From Coffea arabica (taxonomy: Eukaryota > Streptophyta > Magnoliopsida > Gentianales > Rubiaceae), in NCBI RefSeq assembly GCF_036785885.1, contig NC_092323.1, positions 7,324,501 to 7,388,500 of the forward strand: DNA of 64,000 bases. The letters run 5' to 3'. The position numbers and the translations under genes are program-made. Within the stretch, counting starts at the first letter, position 1. Every line of letters starts with the position of its first letter. Of this stretch, positions 37,212-48,865 are shown piece by piece. The notes under the pieces were generated by a model. It was not told where the DNA came from, did no database searches, and was given only the letters and a program-made list of their open reading frames with translations.

Positions 37212-38268
37212 AGAGTTATTATCGCTCTACCCCTTAAACTATATTAATACTATCAATTTATCCTTTAACATTATCTTTTAGTCACTTCATTCCTATAAGT
37301 AATTCAACTCAACATATTAAAAAATTTTGGACAAAAATACCCTTTTATTCTATAGCATTACTACACTGTTATTATTACTTTATTTCTTTAAATTATAGTG
37401 ATATAATTTATTTAATACCTAACATTATTTTCTTGATATTTTACTTCATCGTTAATCTAACTACTATGGTAAAATATGTTTAAATATATTTACCCTTATA
37501 TATATATAATTAAAAATAAAAAATTTAGAATGATTATTCTTCTTCTTTTTTCACTTTAAGAGATCCAAAAATATAAAAATTAAAGAATTTTCTCAAATTT
37601 CTTTTGTCACACTTATTAATACTATAAAAAGAAAGAGAGATAGGAAAGAAGGAGACAGAAAATTAAATTTTTCAAAGAAAAAAAAAGTCTAACATTGTCG
37701 TATTAATTTAAGGTTGTTGGAATTAGAATTGAAATTTGGTGATAAATAGTAAAGTGAAATAATTTTAAAATAATAATAGTATTTAATTCTTCTTATTTGT
37801 ATTTTCTAAAAAAAGAATTGAACTCTCTCTCTCTCTCTATCTCTCTCTCCTCCTCTCCTTCCCCTTCTGATCTTTTTATTTTTTTAATATTAATAAGATT
37901 GCCAAGAAGAAAGAAATTAATACTTTGACTTTTTTTCTTAATACTAAAGAGGAGAAGAGCCACTCTAAGTGTTTTATTATTTTTATTATACAAACAGAAG
38001 GGTACTTTCTTCTAAAGTTTTCTAACTTGCTAAATTGGTTTAACGGTGGGATAAATTACCTAAAAAATAACTCTATAGGGTAAATTGATAACGAGAATAT
38101 AGTTTATGGGGGTAAAATGATAATAAGTTTAAGGGCTAAACTTGTTTTTTTACTTTAATTAACAAACTCTGTTAAGTTTGGCCGTTAGTTTTGAGATAAA
38201 GTGACAAAAGATAACGTTAAGGGGAAATTAATAGTGACACCGGACGTTAAGGTGATACAGTGATAATA
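37212..38268. mobile_element. Mutator-like non-autonomous element abutting the GGP promoter
   Basis: The left end GTTATTATCGCTCTACCCCT and the inverted right end GGTTATTATCACTGTATCAC form inverted repeats of a widespread plant MULE-derivative type. The interior is A+T-rich with a CT microsatellite near 37822-37850 and no transposase. A precise target duplication was not found. Confidence 0.6.
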
Positions 38269-38536
38269 ACCCTTGCGAGCCGTCGTTGCTTGCATATAAA
38301 TTCACCACCCAACCAACCAACCAACCAAAATCATAAATTTGCATGTAAATTCAGCTACGGAGAGAAATCGGCGAAACCGGACACGAAACTGATCTTCCTC
38401 TCCTTTCTTCTTCCTAACCTCCTAAATCTAACCATTTGCCAACAACGGCAACAACTACTTGTGCTATCTTTTCATTGATTTTGGGTGGTCGTATCGTATT
38501 TAGGACGAAGCGTTGTTAATACCAAAACTTTCAGTC

Positions 38537-38746
38537 ACGGCTTTTATCGAACACCTCGGCTACAGTCTTCTTCGCCATCTAAAGCAGCGTCGGATTGAGA
38601 ATAATAAGAAGTCAACGGTGGAGGGGGACAAGTGCAGGATCCCGTCCCCTCACGGTGGAAGGGGTGCTTTACCTTCTGAAGGCGGTTGCCCCTCTGATCT
38701 CCTCTTTCTAGCTGGCGGCGGCGGCGCTGGTTACCACCTTTTCTAA
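38537..38746 (+). promoter_or_regulatory. Conserved ACG-start uORF of GDP-L-galactose phosphorylase
   Basis: In the leader of the GGP gene a frame of 69 codons starts at ACG (GTCACGGC context, no ATG available) and stops at 38744-38746, 76 bases before the main ATG. Its peptide contains AFIEHLGYSLLRHLKQRR, STVEGDKCRIPSPHGGRG and ALPSEGGCPSDLLFLAGGGG, matching the strongly conserved peptide known from plant GGP leaders. In Arabidopsis this non-canonical uORF mediates ascorbate feedback on GGP translation. That it works the same way here is inferred from conservation. Confidence 0.9.
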
Positions 38747-38822
38747 TTTTCCTCGTTAACCCAACCCAACATTTTCCCCCCTCCCCGCTTAATTGTCAAA
38801 TACTGCACTAAAACAAGAAAAT

Positions 38823-41511
38823 ATGCTGACCATAAAGAAGGTTCCCACGGTGGTTTCCAACTACCAAGAAGATGGCGATGATAACAACAATGCGGCTGGC
38901 ATTAGGACCGAAGACGCCACCCAAAGCCAAGCCAGAGGCTGTGCTCGTAATTGTCTTGGCAAATGCTGCTTACCTGGTATATATGCGTTTCTTTATCATT
39001 TCATTTTCATTTTTCTACTTACCTTTTTTTAATAATGTCATTTTTCCCTGATTACGGTTTGTGCATGTTGTTTTCAAACGGATGTAATGGATTTGGTTCA
39101 ATATTCTGTAAAGCCTGTATTACTTTCATACTTTGAAAGTCAAGCCTTTCTTTTGTTTTATTTTATGTCTGTTCTTTTATATTTGGAATCGCATATTCTT
39201 TCTTCTTCCCTTTCCTTCTACGACATTTGATTACTTGGCTAGGTGGATTTGACATTTAGCTCTCCAAAGCTTAAAATGGTTATAATCGTGTTATATTTTC
39301 CTGTTTTTTACTTTTAAAGTTACCAACAAATATGTTATCTTTACAATTGCATACCATATATTCAAGGTAACTTTGACATTTAGCCACACTTTACCTTTGG
39401 GATTAAAGAAAATAAGTGAATTTGGGGCCAAAAGCTCTATTTGATGATATCATACGTCGGTTTTCTTTGTTTTTCAGTTTCCAAGTTACCTTTGTATGCA
39501 TTCAAGAAAAATGACTATCCTTCAAAGAACAATGCTGTCTTTCCTTCTGATGATGGCGTATCACCAATCTCGTTCTTGAACAACTTGTTGCTGGCCCAAT
39601 GGGAAGATCGAATGAGGAGAGGGTTATTCCGGTATGATGTGACCTCATGTGAGACAAAGGTTATTCCTGGAAGATATGGTTTTATAGCCCAGCTGAATGA
39701 GGGGCGCCACCTGAAGAAACGGCCAACAGAATTTCGTATTGACCAGGTTCTTCAGCCTTTTGATGAGAACAAATTTAACTTTACCAAGGTGGGCCAGGAA
39801 GAAGTACTATTCAGATTTGAATCAAATGACGATGACAAGTCCCGTTTCTTTTCCAGCTATGCAGTTGATATTTGTTCGATTTCACCTAGTGTAGTTGCTA
39901 TTAATGTAAGCACTGGCCTCTTGCATATGATTTGCTGAAATATAATGAGATGTATATCATTGACATTAAACAAATTTTCTTTCAGGTGAGTCCAATTGAA
40001 TATGGGCATGTACTTCTCATACCTCGGGTGCTTGATTGCTTGCCTCAGAGGATTGACCATGAGAGCTTCTTGCTTGCTCTTTATTTTGCGAAAGAAGCTG
40101 CAGATCCTTTCTTAAGAGTTGGTTATAACAGTTTGGGTGCCTTTGCCACCATTAATCATCTTCACTTCCAGGTAAATGGTTGAAACCATTTTCAATGATA
40201 GTGATGCTGTAGATAGCTCCAAGGAGGCTTTTTTGGCTGATTAATTCCTAATCTTTAACAGGCATATTATCTGTCCGTGACTTTCCCAATTGAGAAAGCA
40301 CCAACTCGCAGAATAATGGCCAGGAAGGGATTGCAGGGTGCTGATTTGGTGGTCTCTGAGCTATTGGATTATCCTGTTCGAGGTCTTGTATTTGAGGGTG
40401 GATGTGTACTGCGTGACTTATCTGATGCTGTTGCAAGTTCATGCATTTACCTCCAACAGAATAACGTTCCTTTTAATGTTCTAATTGCTGATTGTGGGAG
40501 GAAAATCTTTTTGCTCCCTCAGGTAAATTTGTCTACTCTCTAATGATTCGGTTGGCCATTTGACATAAATTGGCTTAATGTATTTGGCAGTTGTCATGGT
40601 TTTTATTTTTATGATTTATATTCTGTCTATATCACAGTACAAGGGTGTCTTTTAATAAATGCAGACTGAGTAAGTGAAAAAATTAGTATGCCTGTCCATT
40701 GCACTTAGGCCAATGTAAAGCCTTACTTAAACATTAACTTTGGGTATGTTTAAGAGAATTGATTTGGTACCTTACGTTGTAATACATGTGTACATTTGTT
40801 TTGAAAGAACTTTAGGCACAACCAAAATTTGTTGCCTTTCCAATTTTACCTCAAATGAAAAGTCTCTATGCCTAGAAGGAGACCCCTCTTGGAACAGTCT
40901 TAGGTAATAATTGACTCTGGTTTTTTGATGGGTTTGAAATTTTGTTAAAACTCATTTTGGAAGAATCTTCTCTGCACTTATGAATAGTTCTTGGATATTG
41001 TGACACAAAATAGTGATTGTGGCTAGTCTTTGTTCTAATTTGAGTAGTAAATACATGGGAGTTCTGCGGGAGGTGAATCTTCAATAAGTTCTTTGCCTAG
41101 AGTTGTTATTATTGTTTGAAATACTAGTCTCTGCTTGGAGCCTAACTTGAGCTTTGTCTTTCCCTGGATGAATATGTACAGTGTTATGCAGAGAAACAAG
41201 CACTTGGAGAAGTAAGCCTCGAGGTCCTGGAAACTCAAGTCAATCCTGCTGTTTGGGAAATAAGTGGACATATGGTACTCAAGAGGAGAAAGGATTACGA
41301 TGATGCCTCAGAGGACTATGCATGGAAACTTCTTTCTGAAGTGTCCCTGTCAGGGGTGAGGTTTGAAAGTGTGAAGGCATGTGTTTCCGAAGCAGCTGGC
41401 TTGCAGGTGGAAGTGGATACATACAACATCGACCAGAAAGAATGTATCTATGACTCTGAAGCACCTCAAGTTGCCTCACATATGCAACGAGATTGCCCGG
41501 CAATCCATTGA
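38823..41511 (+). CDS. GGP: GDP-L-galactose phosphorylase (VTC2/VTC5 type)
   Basis: Exons 38823-38976, 39478-39905, 39986-40171, 40262-40522 and 41182-41511 encode 452 residues, close to the usual length. The start MLTIKKVPTVVSNYQ and the cysteine-rich GCARNCLGKCCLPV are hallmarks of plant GGP. The HIT-like catalytic motif appears as NHLHFQAYYL, with the nucleophilic histidine kept. Other family blocks are LPLYAFKK, FIAQLNEGRHLKKRPTEFR and LLDYPVRGLVFEGG. The enzyme phosphorolyses GDP-L-galactose to L-galactose-1-phosphate and GDP, the controlling step of the Smirnoff-Wheeler ascorbate pathway, in cytosol and nucleus. An ACG uORF lies upstream in the leader. No defect is seen. Confidence 0.96.
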
Positions 41512-42978
41512 AGGATTAGGCTATTCTTCTGAGAATTTAGGTTTTTTTTAATGTTTATCTCCATTCTTTAGCGTTTATGGGTTGTAGTATGAGATTCAGC
41601 AGGTCATTGTGAAGAACAGTTACATATAGTCATAGACAAAAATCTTGTTCCTCTAGAGGATGGATGTTATTATATGATCTGCATATCCCTTGTTTTGATA
41701 TCTCTACTCTATAGCTTGCTGATTGACGCTCATTCAGGCTTAGAGATTGCCCGAGTTGATACCATGGCTTCCATTAGCTGTTTAGCAGGTTAATGAGATG
41801 TATATATATATTTGTGAATTGTACAGTGCTTCGAGTTTAAGCAGGCTATACTGTACAGGTATATTGTCTGATTTCAGCCTTCTAGATTTAGCAGATGAAC
41901 TCTAGGAAGCAAACATGAATTGAACGAACACTACAAAGTGGCATGTATCCAGAGAGCTCCATCAAACGTCTCGAGTAGTCAGTCCACATCAAACTTCTGT
42001 CGGTCAGAGTAAGCCACATTGGGAAGTGGGTGATGAGAAACATTTAGAATGCAGGACAGCAGGACCCTGAAGGTTTTACGAGGCTTGCAAATGGTGGATG
42101 CCAACAGTGGAGTGGAGATGGTTAAATTTGGTTGGGCTTAAAATGTAGCCACTAGAGCTCAAAACCAAAAGCGGATCGCAGAACTAAGAGGAGGAAGGTG
42201 TCAACTAGTAGTGCTTTTGCTAAGAGACGAAAGACAACAACTTGACACTTTTGACCGGGAAGAAATGGTCCAGGCCACTTGGTAAGAGTGATGTGAGGAC
42301 GAGACTCGAAAGCGCAATTGAATCAGCCAACCCAGATTCCTGCATATTTCTATAGGTTAACCGACATCGTCACCCGCAATTTTGGCACACTTTAGCTAAG
42401 ACCATGATGAGGAGTAGGGTCGTTACTCCTTCGGCCTTCTTTTGTGTATATCATTATCCTCTTGCGTTGCTGTACAAGTGTGGAGATTTGTTAATAGGGT
42501 AAAATTAGACCTAAACTGTGAGAAAAACACACATTCTCAACCATGCACAGATTTTTACCTATCGTTTCGACAAAAAAAAAAAACCATTCACAGATTTTTA
42601 CAGCGCAAACACTTGATTAGCAGCTTTTTCAGAAAGCTCAGGTTCACTCACTCGATTATTGATTTGTTACTTGTTAGTATGCGGATAACTTTGCAAACTT
42701 TTCATTTGTCTAATCCTAGTTCCACCAAACTGAAATGGTTTGGTAAAATTTGGCTGATAATGGATTTCCATTTAGGTTGTGCGTGCGTTGCCGCATGATG
42801 AGGTTTGCAGTTTGCACAATAAAGTCGCGAACGAGAAACTGTTCACGCGACTTCATTTGCACTCTCTTTGAACTTGGATGCGCATTGAGTAGCGTTTCCG
42901 GCAGGGCATACTTTCCGTTCTTTACTGCCTCTCGTGGGTCTATTGTTCTAGAAGACTAGGACTCCGCCCTCCTGAAGG
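41512..42978. other. Region downstream of GGP
   Basis: It holds the probable GGP 3' UTR (to about 41880) and spacer DNA. No further gene is recognised. Confidence 0.45.
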
Positions 42979-43254
42979 ATGACAGCAGCCACAGGCTCTC
43001 AAAAATCCAATTCCAAGATCGAGAAATGGCACGATTACCATTCAGATTTCTTGAAGGCTAATCTCAGCGATGACCAAGAGGGATCAGAATGCTACCGCAA
43101 GAAGTGGAAGGCTGTCTCGGAGTTATTTGGTCACGCTATTGGAACTTGGAAGCTTTCAGTCTTCCTTTGTTGTCATCGTTCAAGTTTGAAAATTCGTGAT
43201 GGGGAAATTAATCTTTATTTTATCAATATCTCAAAACCACCAAAACAGAAATGA
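42979..43254 (+). CDS. Orphan reading frame, unrecognised
   Basis: An ATG-started frame of 91 codons. The first two thirds look protein-like: KIEKWHDYHSDFLKANLSD, then RKKWKAVSELFGHAIGTWK, rich in tryptophan, lysine and aromatic residues. The end (LSVFLCCHRSSLKIRDGE and on) has less character, as if reading past an exon border. I do not recognise a family. It could be one exon of a larger or broken gene, or chance. Confidence 0.2.
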   Translation: MTAATGSQKSNSKIEKWHDYHSDFLKANLSDDQEGSECYRKKWKAVSELFGHAIGTWKLSVFLCCHRSSLKIRDGEINLYFINISKPPKQK

Positions 43255-44860
43255 TTAGCATGTACTTGAATGTAAGAGCATTGTCAGACTCATTTTCCAA
43301 AAAAAAAAAAAAGAGCATTGGTAAATTTGATTATATGTTACAATAGTTATCATGCTCAACGCTGACATGATAATCTTGGGTACAATTATATGATATAGAT
43401 AGAGCACATAATAATATCATTTGAAATAATTCTTGATGGTTAGAAAGATAAAAAACTGTGATTGAAAAATTGCGTTGGTAATTAAAAAGTAATATTTGAA
43501 AAAAAATGTTAGGCACTTTTGTTTTACTGGTAGGAGAAATTTAATACCACATGCGATATGCATCACCATCTTGTTTTCCCACCAGGAGCATATTAGTCAA
43601 TATCCAATTCTCACGCAACATAAACACATCTCGCATCGGGATTTATAGACCCACACACGCAAAGATAAGCCCGGAAAAGAAAAAAAAGAAGATCAACATG
43701 CGGATTCTCATCAAGTATAAAGGAAGGCTAGCTAAGAGCATTCCTCACCACGAAACGCAATATCAGGTTCAAGCGTGATCAACTTAAAAAAGGCAACATC
43801 ATCATGTGATGGGAAGATGAATGCCCAGAAAACTTTTCAATTGATCCAGCACTCACTCCTTAGTTGCAAATAGCACAATATGCATTTCAATTCTGGTTGC
43901 AAAGGGTCCAGATATGAATCAGTTCACTTGTAAGTTTGTATGTAACCGGCTGCATATTGCAATCATGAGGACTTTGTAGGCTGAGTAACGAAATGTCGAA
44001 GGACTTTGATCCTTCCGCAAGTGAAAAAATCTAATTACAGGCGAGTTTGAATTATAAGAATTGATCTCTTAACCTAATATCGAATAATTCTAAATGCAAC
44101 TAAAAATCAATTAAGATCATAAACGAAGCACAATTAGCAGCTTAACAAAATTATATAATATTATTACTGCAGGCAGGATTTGTTTTATGCGAGAGCAACG
44201 AGTACACGTAGCTTGAAATCCAAAACAAGTATTGGAGTAATTCACAAGTTGAATTTTGAATTTTAAAATATTTTTCTATCCTCAAATCACAAGTTGAAGA
44301 TTTATCGATGTTGAAGTTGAAAGCTGCAAGTGAAAAGGAAGAAAAACGCGTGTATGGATTAATGCACTCGCACACAACACAACCTCCTCCTCCTCCTCCT
44401 CCGTGTGGAGCATGGCATCGATTGGTACTGCTCTACATGAAGTCTTCGTGAAGTGAACCACACACACACTTTTCTTGTGCTCTACACTTTTGGCCTCCAC
44501 ACCACTGGACAATAATTAAATCAACAACAGCACAACTTATCGCAAGCCAACCAAATATTTGCAGTAATTGTCAAAGATGATAATAATTCCACCGCCATTA
44601 TTGCTGCTTCCACGTTCAAATACTAACTAAAAACCATTACTCTACCTATATTGCTTCAGTGGTCAAACAGCAATCAACAGCACCGGCTTTCTCAATTTTC
44701 CCTCCCAAAATAACAACAAAAAAGAAAAAAAAAACGAAAACGAAAGCAATATTAAAAGGAGAATCTACGGGAGAGAAGATCAAAGGATAAAAATGATTAG
44801 GGCGAAGTGATTTAAGATCCTAAATCTGCAGTTAATCATGAAGATGCTAGTATTAGTTAA
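43255..44860. other. Intergenic region between the orphan frame and the CML gene
   Basis: Mostly A+T-rich. A CTC trinucleotide run lies near 44383-44402. The last part next to 44861 is probably the CML 3' UTR. No gene is recognised. Confidence 0.45.
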
Positions 44861-45349
44861 TCAAGTACTCCCTCCCATCATCTTCTTAAACTCGTCAAAG
44901 TTAACGCAGCCGTCGCCGTCCACATCAACGGATCTGATCATCTTACGGCAATCACTGAGCGAGCACTTCTCACCGATACTTTTGAGGACCGAATGCAACT
45001 CGTTCGCCGAGATCTTCCCGTTCTTGTCCTTATCGTACAAGTCGAAGGCGTCGCGAAGTTCCTTGTTGTTAGCGGTCTGGTTCACGCCAGCGAAGTACAC
45101 CTCGAACTCCTTCAAGTCGATGAAACCGTCGCCGTCGGTATCGATCTCCTCCATTATTCGTTTAACTTCGTCAGGCGACGTTTTCGAACCTAGCATGTTC
45201 AAAATGTTGCCTAAATCGGACGCCGAGATTTTGCCATCGCCATTAGTGTCGAACTTGTTGAACATCTCCTTAACTTCGTTCATCTGTTCTCTCCCCATGC
45301 TTTTTTCGTTTTCCTTGGTGGAACCGCTCAACTTTTCCGGTTCCGCCAT
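44861..45349 (-). CDS. Calmodulin-like protein with four EF-hands (CML25/26, Ole e 8 type)
   Basis: One exon of 162 residues starting at the ATG 45349-45347 (MAEPEKL); the longer frame upstream opens with TTG. Four EF-hand loops are visible in order: DTNGDGKISASD, DTDGDGFIDLKE, DKDKNGKISANE and DVDGDGCVNFDE. Positions 1, 3, 5 and 6 suit calcium binding in all four. The first loop ends in D where the usual residue is E, which often lowers affinity. The long linker and the lack of an N-terminal myristoylation or membrane signal fit soluble calcium sensors such as CML25/26 or Ole e 8. A TATAAAT box lies about 127 bases upstream on the minus strand (45482-45476). The intronless structure is usual for this family. 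Confidence 0.93.
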   Translation of the reverse strand: MAEPEKLSGSTKENEKSMGREQMNEVKEMFNKFDTNGDGKISASDLGNILNMLGSKTSPDEVKRIMEEIDTDGDGFIDLKEFEVYFAGVNQTANNKELRDAFDLYDKDKNGKISANELHSVLKSIGEKCSLSDCRKMIRSVDVDGDGCVNFDEFKKMMGGST

Positions 45350-45475
45350 TAACGACTTCTTCTCTCTCAAATAAAACAGCAGTAGCAGCTATAAAGCGCA
45401 AATAACAGCAGTAGTAGTAGTAGTAACAAGTAAGCCGACACTTTTTCCCTCCCAGGAACAGGTTCCCCGGGGAGC

Positions 45476-45482
45476 ATTTATA
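45476..45482 (-). promoter_or_regulatory. TATA box of the CML gene
   Basis: TATAAAT on the minus strand, in a CCCTCCC context, about 127 bases before the ATG. Confidence 0.6.
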
Positions 45483-45499
45483 GGGAGGGAAAAGGGGTT

Positions 45500-47864
45500 A
45501 ACGCGCTAAAAGGACAAAGACGCGTGATTAGCTGCGCTGCGCTGCGCCATTTTGTTGTGGTTGCCTGTCGTACGACTTTCCTTTGCCACTACTGTCCCTT
45601 AAGATGAAAATAGAATTCTAATTTTCGAGCAGAATAAATTTTTTATTGACAAATCAACCAGCAAAATACGTAAATTTACTAGTTTAGGAAAGATATTTCG
45701 AAGGAAAAGGAAAACTTTGTCCTGCCTATTTTTAATTGATGCCCATAAAGTTTTTGGGCTTCGATTTTGTGGTTTTCTAAAAACCCTATTTTCTCCACCA
45801 AGTTGCGTTGATCAAAAGGGCAGTAAATTAGTAACTAGTAATGCAATGGGGAAGAAATGGATTGACTGGTACGGGAGTCAGGAAAGATAAATAAGATGTT
45901 CTGAATTTAACATGTTCCACTTATGCTAAAATAAAAAAAAATAGTAACGCAATAAGTTCAAAGATATATAGAAGCAACAAGTTCCTTTGATTATGGAAGA
46001 AATTAACATGCTAAGTAAGTATATGTGCTCAAAGATTGGCTTAATTATTATATGAAACTGAGCTCCTGTAGACATTTTTTTTAAGGCTCTCCTGCATGAT
46101 TTGATTTCTATCCCCAATATTTTTGCAATGACAAAAAAAGGTAAGAAAGTTGCAAGCTTGATTCAATTAGTTTAAAAACTAAATTAAGTTAATGGGGTTG
46201 TTTCTTTTTTTAATTTATAGTAACTTTAACATCTGCACACAATTACATTTATTATATTCTTACATTTACAGTCACGCTGGTTGTTTATTCAACCTTTACT
46301 ATAGGAGAAACAAATGAAGAAAGGAAACGTGGAAGTAAATCACGGAGTTCTTATAGCATGTTTTTGGCTATTCTAAGGGGCAGAAGTGTAAGCAAGGCGG
46401 AAAGGCGGTGATGTTGTGGCCGTTGATGATTGCGATTGATACCTGTCGTGGCGTGAATACGGTTAATGACCTTTGGGCTTTAGAAAGCAGCATACATAAA
46501 AGAAATATATGAGCGAGTCAGGAACATGCCTTCTTGCAGAATGGACTTCACATGGATGCAAATTATTACCATTAGCATTTAATTAGCTAGAGGACATACT
46601 CCCAGCTTCGCATGATGACCAGTTTCATTTGTCAGATATAGACAGAAAGGTTCGAGAATATTTAATTCCTGTTTGGATCTTCATTATTCCATGATCCTAT
46701 ACCATTAATTATTTTAAATTCAATGATCAATAGCTTCGATTATGTGCCAACTACAATATTTTTGACCAGTCCAATGTTATTATCTGTAATTCTTACCCAA
46801 TTCCTACACGGAGCTGCGCTACTTTTGCAATAATTTAATGAGCTTATCTGATAAGATCATTTAGATTATATACAGTTTTTTAAAGTTCTATACAGAACGA
46901 TTAATGGGATTGGATCAGTTCGATCCAAAAAAAAACCCGATGAATCTAACCTTTTATTGAACCGGGTTAGGTTTGAATCTAAATATTAGTTCCGAATTAA
47001 ATGTAAGTCGAATTTGAGCCTTATTAGATTTAAATCCAATATAGGTCCAGCCCTTTAATTTGCATGTATATATATAATTATATCTAATAGATTCATATTT
47101 TGGTATATATGATTATATATCTAAATATATAATACTAATACTTTATACTTATGAGTTATGTATCAAAATATATTAATATATATGAGAAATATTAAATATA
47201 AAAAAATTATTGCAAAAGATTTAAAAGGACAAATCTTACTATGAGCAAATTGAGGATATTTGATCGTGTTTTTTGATTACTATTTTTCATATGCTTTCAA
47301 CTAATTGGATATATCATTATTGAAAAATTCTTAACTTACGTAAAGTTACTGATTCTAAATTAGCTTTAGAACTTAATAGTCATAATAATTATATTAAAAA
47401 ATTAAAAAATAATAAATAAATTTGAATTAAACCCGATTTAGATCCACAGTATTTTATAAGTTACATTTATCAATCTAAAACTCATAACCTGGAACCTAAA
47501 AGCGGTGATAACTACCGTATGAATTTGAAGATGACCCGATTCTTCCTTGACTCGAATTTAGGCTTCCGCGAGACAGCTACTCTATCTTTTCTGTCGTTTG
47601 GCAAGACTGATACCACTCTTTTTAACTTATTTGTCGATTTGCCAAAAAGAAGGGTATTTCAAGAGAATAATGATGCGGTCACTTCAGCGGGAACCACTCC
47701 TGTAACCCAAGTCATTCGCGAGGAAGAATGTAGTGGCGACTTTGGCTGTTCTTTCGACCGTTTTGTGAATAATTAAATTACATACGTAAATCTTCTTCCC
47801 TTTTCAGTATCTGAAGACGTTAAATCCTCATCCATTTCCCGCTCCACTAACGTTTGCTCGACAG
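45500..47864. other. Intergenic region, possible hAT-like remnant
   Basis: The stretch about 46900-47480 is edged by CCCGAT/AACCGGGTTAGGTTTGAATC words at the left and GAATTAAACCCGATTTAGATC at the right, resembling a MITE with worn ends; no target duplication was found. No gene is recognised. Confidence 0.4.
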
Positions 47865-47865
47865 G

Positions 47866-48865
47866 ATAATATGTGCGGTGAAGTTCTCCAACATCATCGC
47901 CTCGCCAGAAAGCTTCTTCCATTCATTAGGTCCTACACGATAAACCAACGAGAGCAGAAACCCTGTTCTCAAACCAGACCAACTAACAAGCAGAAAAATG
48001 GAGCGAAGATACAAACATACCACCGACACCATCACCACCGGCGCCATCTCTGAATGTGGCATGGTAAACGGCGGGTCTGGCCAGCCCAGCTGCTGCTTCA
48101 AGAGACATATCAAACCGGTACCTGAAATGTGATCACAGAGAAGCATGCATGAGAATGCAAAGAGGGTACAACAAATTAACAGCAGAGATTGAAGCATTCA
48201 TCCAAACAGGCACAAAATTCCTTGGAACAAAACACAATAAGACAGTACTGCTCTTTTCACATTGCAATCACTAATGAATGGTCAGCTAATCCAACAATGC
48301 TAGAGGAATTAGGATGATTGGAGCAGAACAGACCCACCATCCAAAACACCGTAAGCACATGGTGATCCCGATCCAACTGAAAATATAGTTCCTATTAGCC
48401 ATCCACCTTCACTGTCCACACAGTATAGGCCTGGACCTTGCAAGGAACGACCAATTACTTACAATAAGACGTAGAATTCAGGATAAAACTATGCAAAGAG
48501 TCCTTATGACAGTGCCTTTGTGTACCGTCCAGCGATCATTGTTCCAACAGACGATCCCTTGCCATGGCAGGAATACAACTGGCTAGCAACTTCAATGCCC
48601 CGGCGACAGATATCGTTCTCCTATTTGCAGGCTCATGCAGACAGGCACTGAAATTTGCAAGTCTAGTCAATGATCTTCCAACGGCTAGATTGTCCATGAC
48701 AATACAAGAACGAAAGTCAAACTAGTACAAACCGGGGAGCACCTTAATTCCCAGGTTCCTGTGCCAGAACTGGCAGTCAGCATCACCTCCAGCCATAGTG
48801 TCAACCATGTATGGATTGATTTCAATGATTTTCCCGACAGATTGTGATGGTCTAAACCAGTATGT
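47866..48865 (-). pseudogene. 20S proteasome subunit beta type-5 (PBE) pseudogene
   Basis: Five exon-like pieces in order on the minus strand match the C-terminal two thirds of proteasome beta5: about 48865-48743 ([28 protein letters not shown]), 48647-48526, 48436-48334 ([29 protein letters not shown]), 48121-48021 (YRFDMSLEAAAGLARP, YHATFRDGAGG) and about 47944-47866 (VGPNEWKKLSG). The introns are retained, so it arose by DNA duplication and not by retroposition. The N-terminal part with the catalytic threonine is absent. The second piece contains frameshifts: near LLAS the frame moves to one reading QLYSCHGKGSSVGTMIAG. The last piece has an extra GGC-like insertion, and its acceptor is no longer AG. 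It cannot make a working subunit. Confidence 0.88.

Noticed and set aside
38260-38478. 72-codon frame in the GGP leader before the ACG uORF
   Set aside because: It has no resemblance to the conserved GGP leader peptide and is probably chance.
44838-45374. 178-codon frame on the plus strand over the CML gene
   Set aside because: It is the antisense shadow of the EF-hand coding sequence, whose loops and start are clear on the minus strand.
47519-47776. 85-codon plus-strand frame next to the proteasome pseudogene
   Set aside because: No recognisable family, a biased A+T flank and no splice or promoter support.
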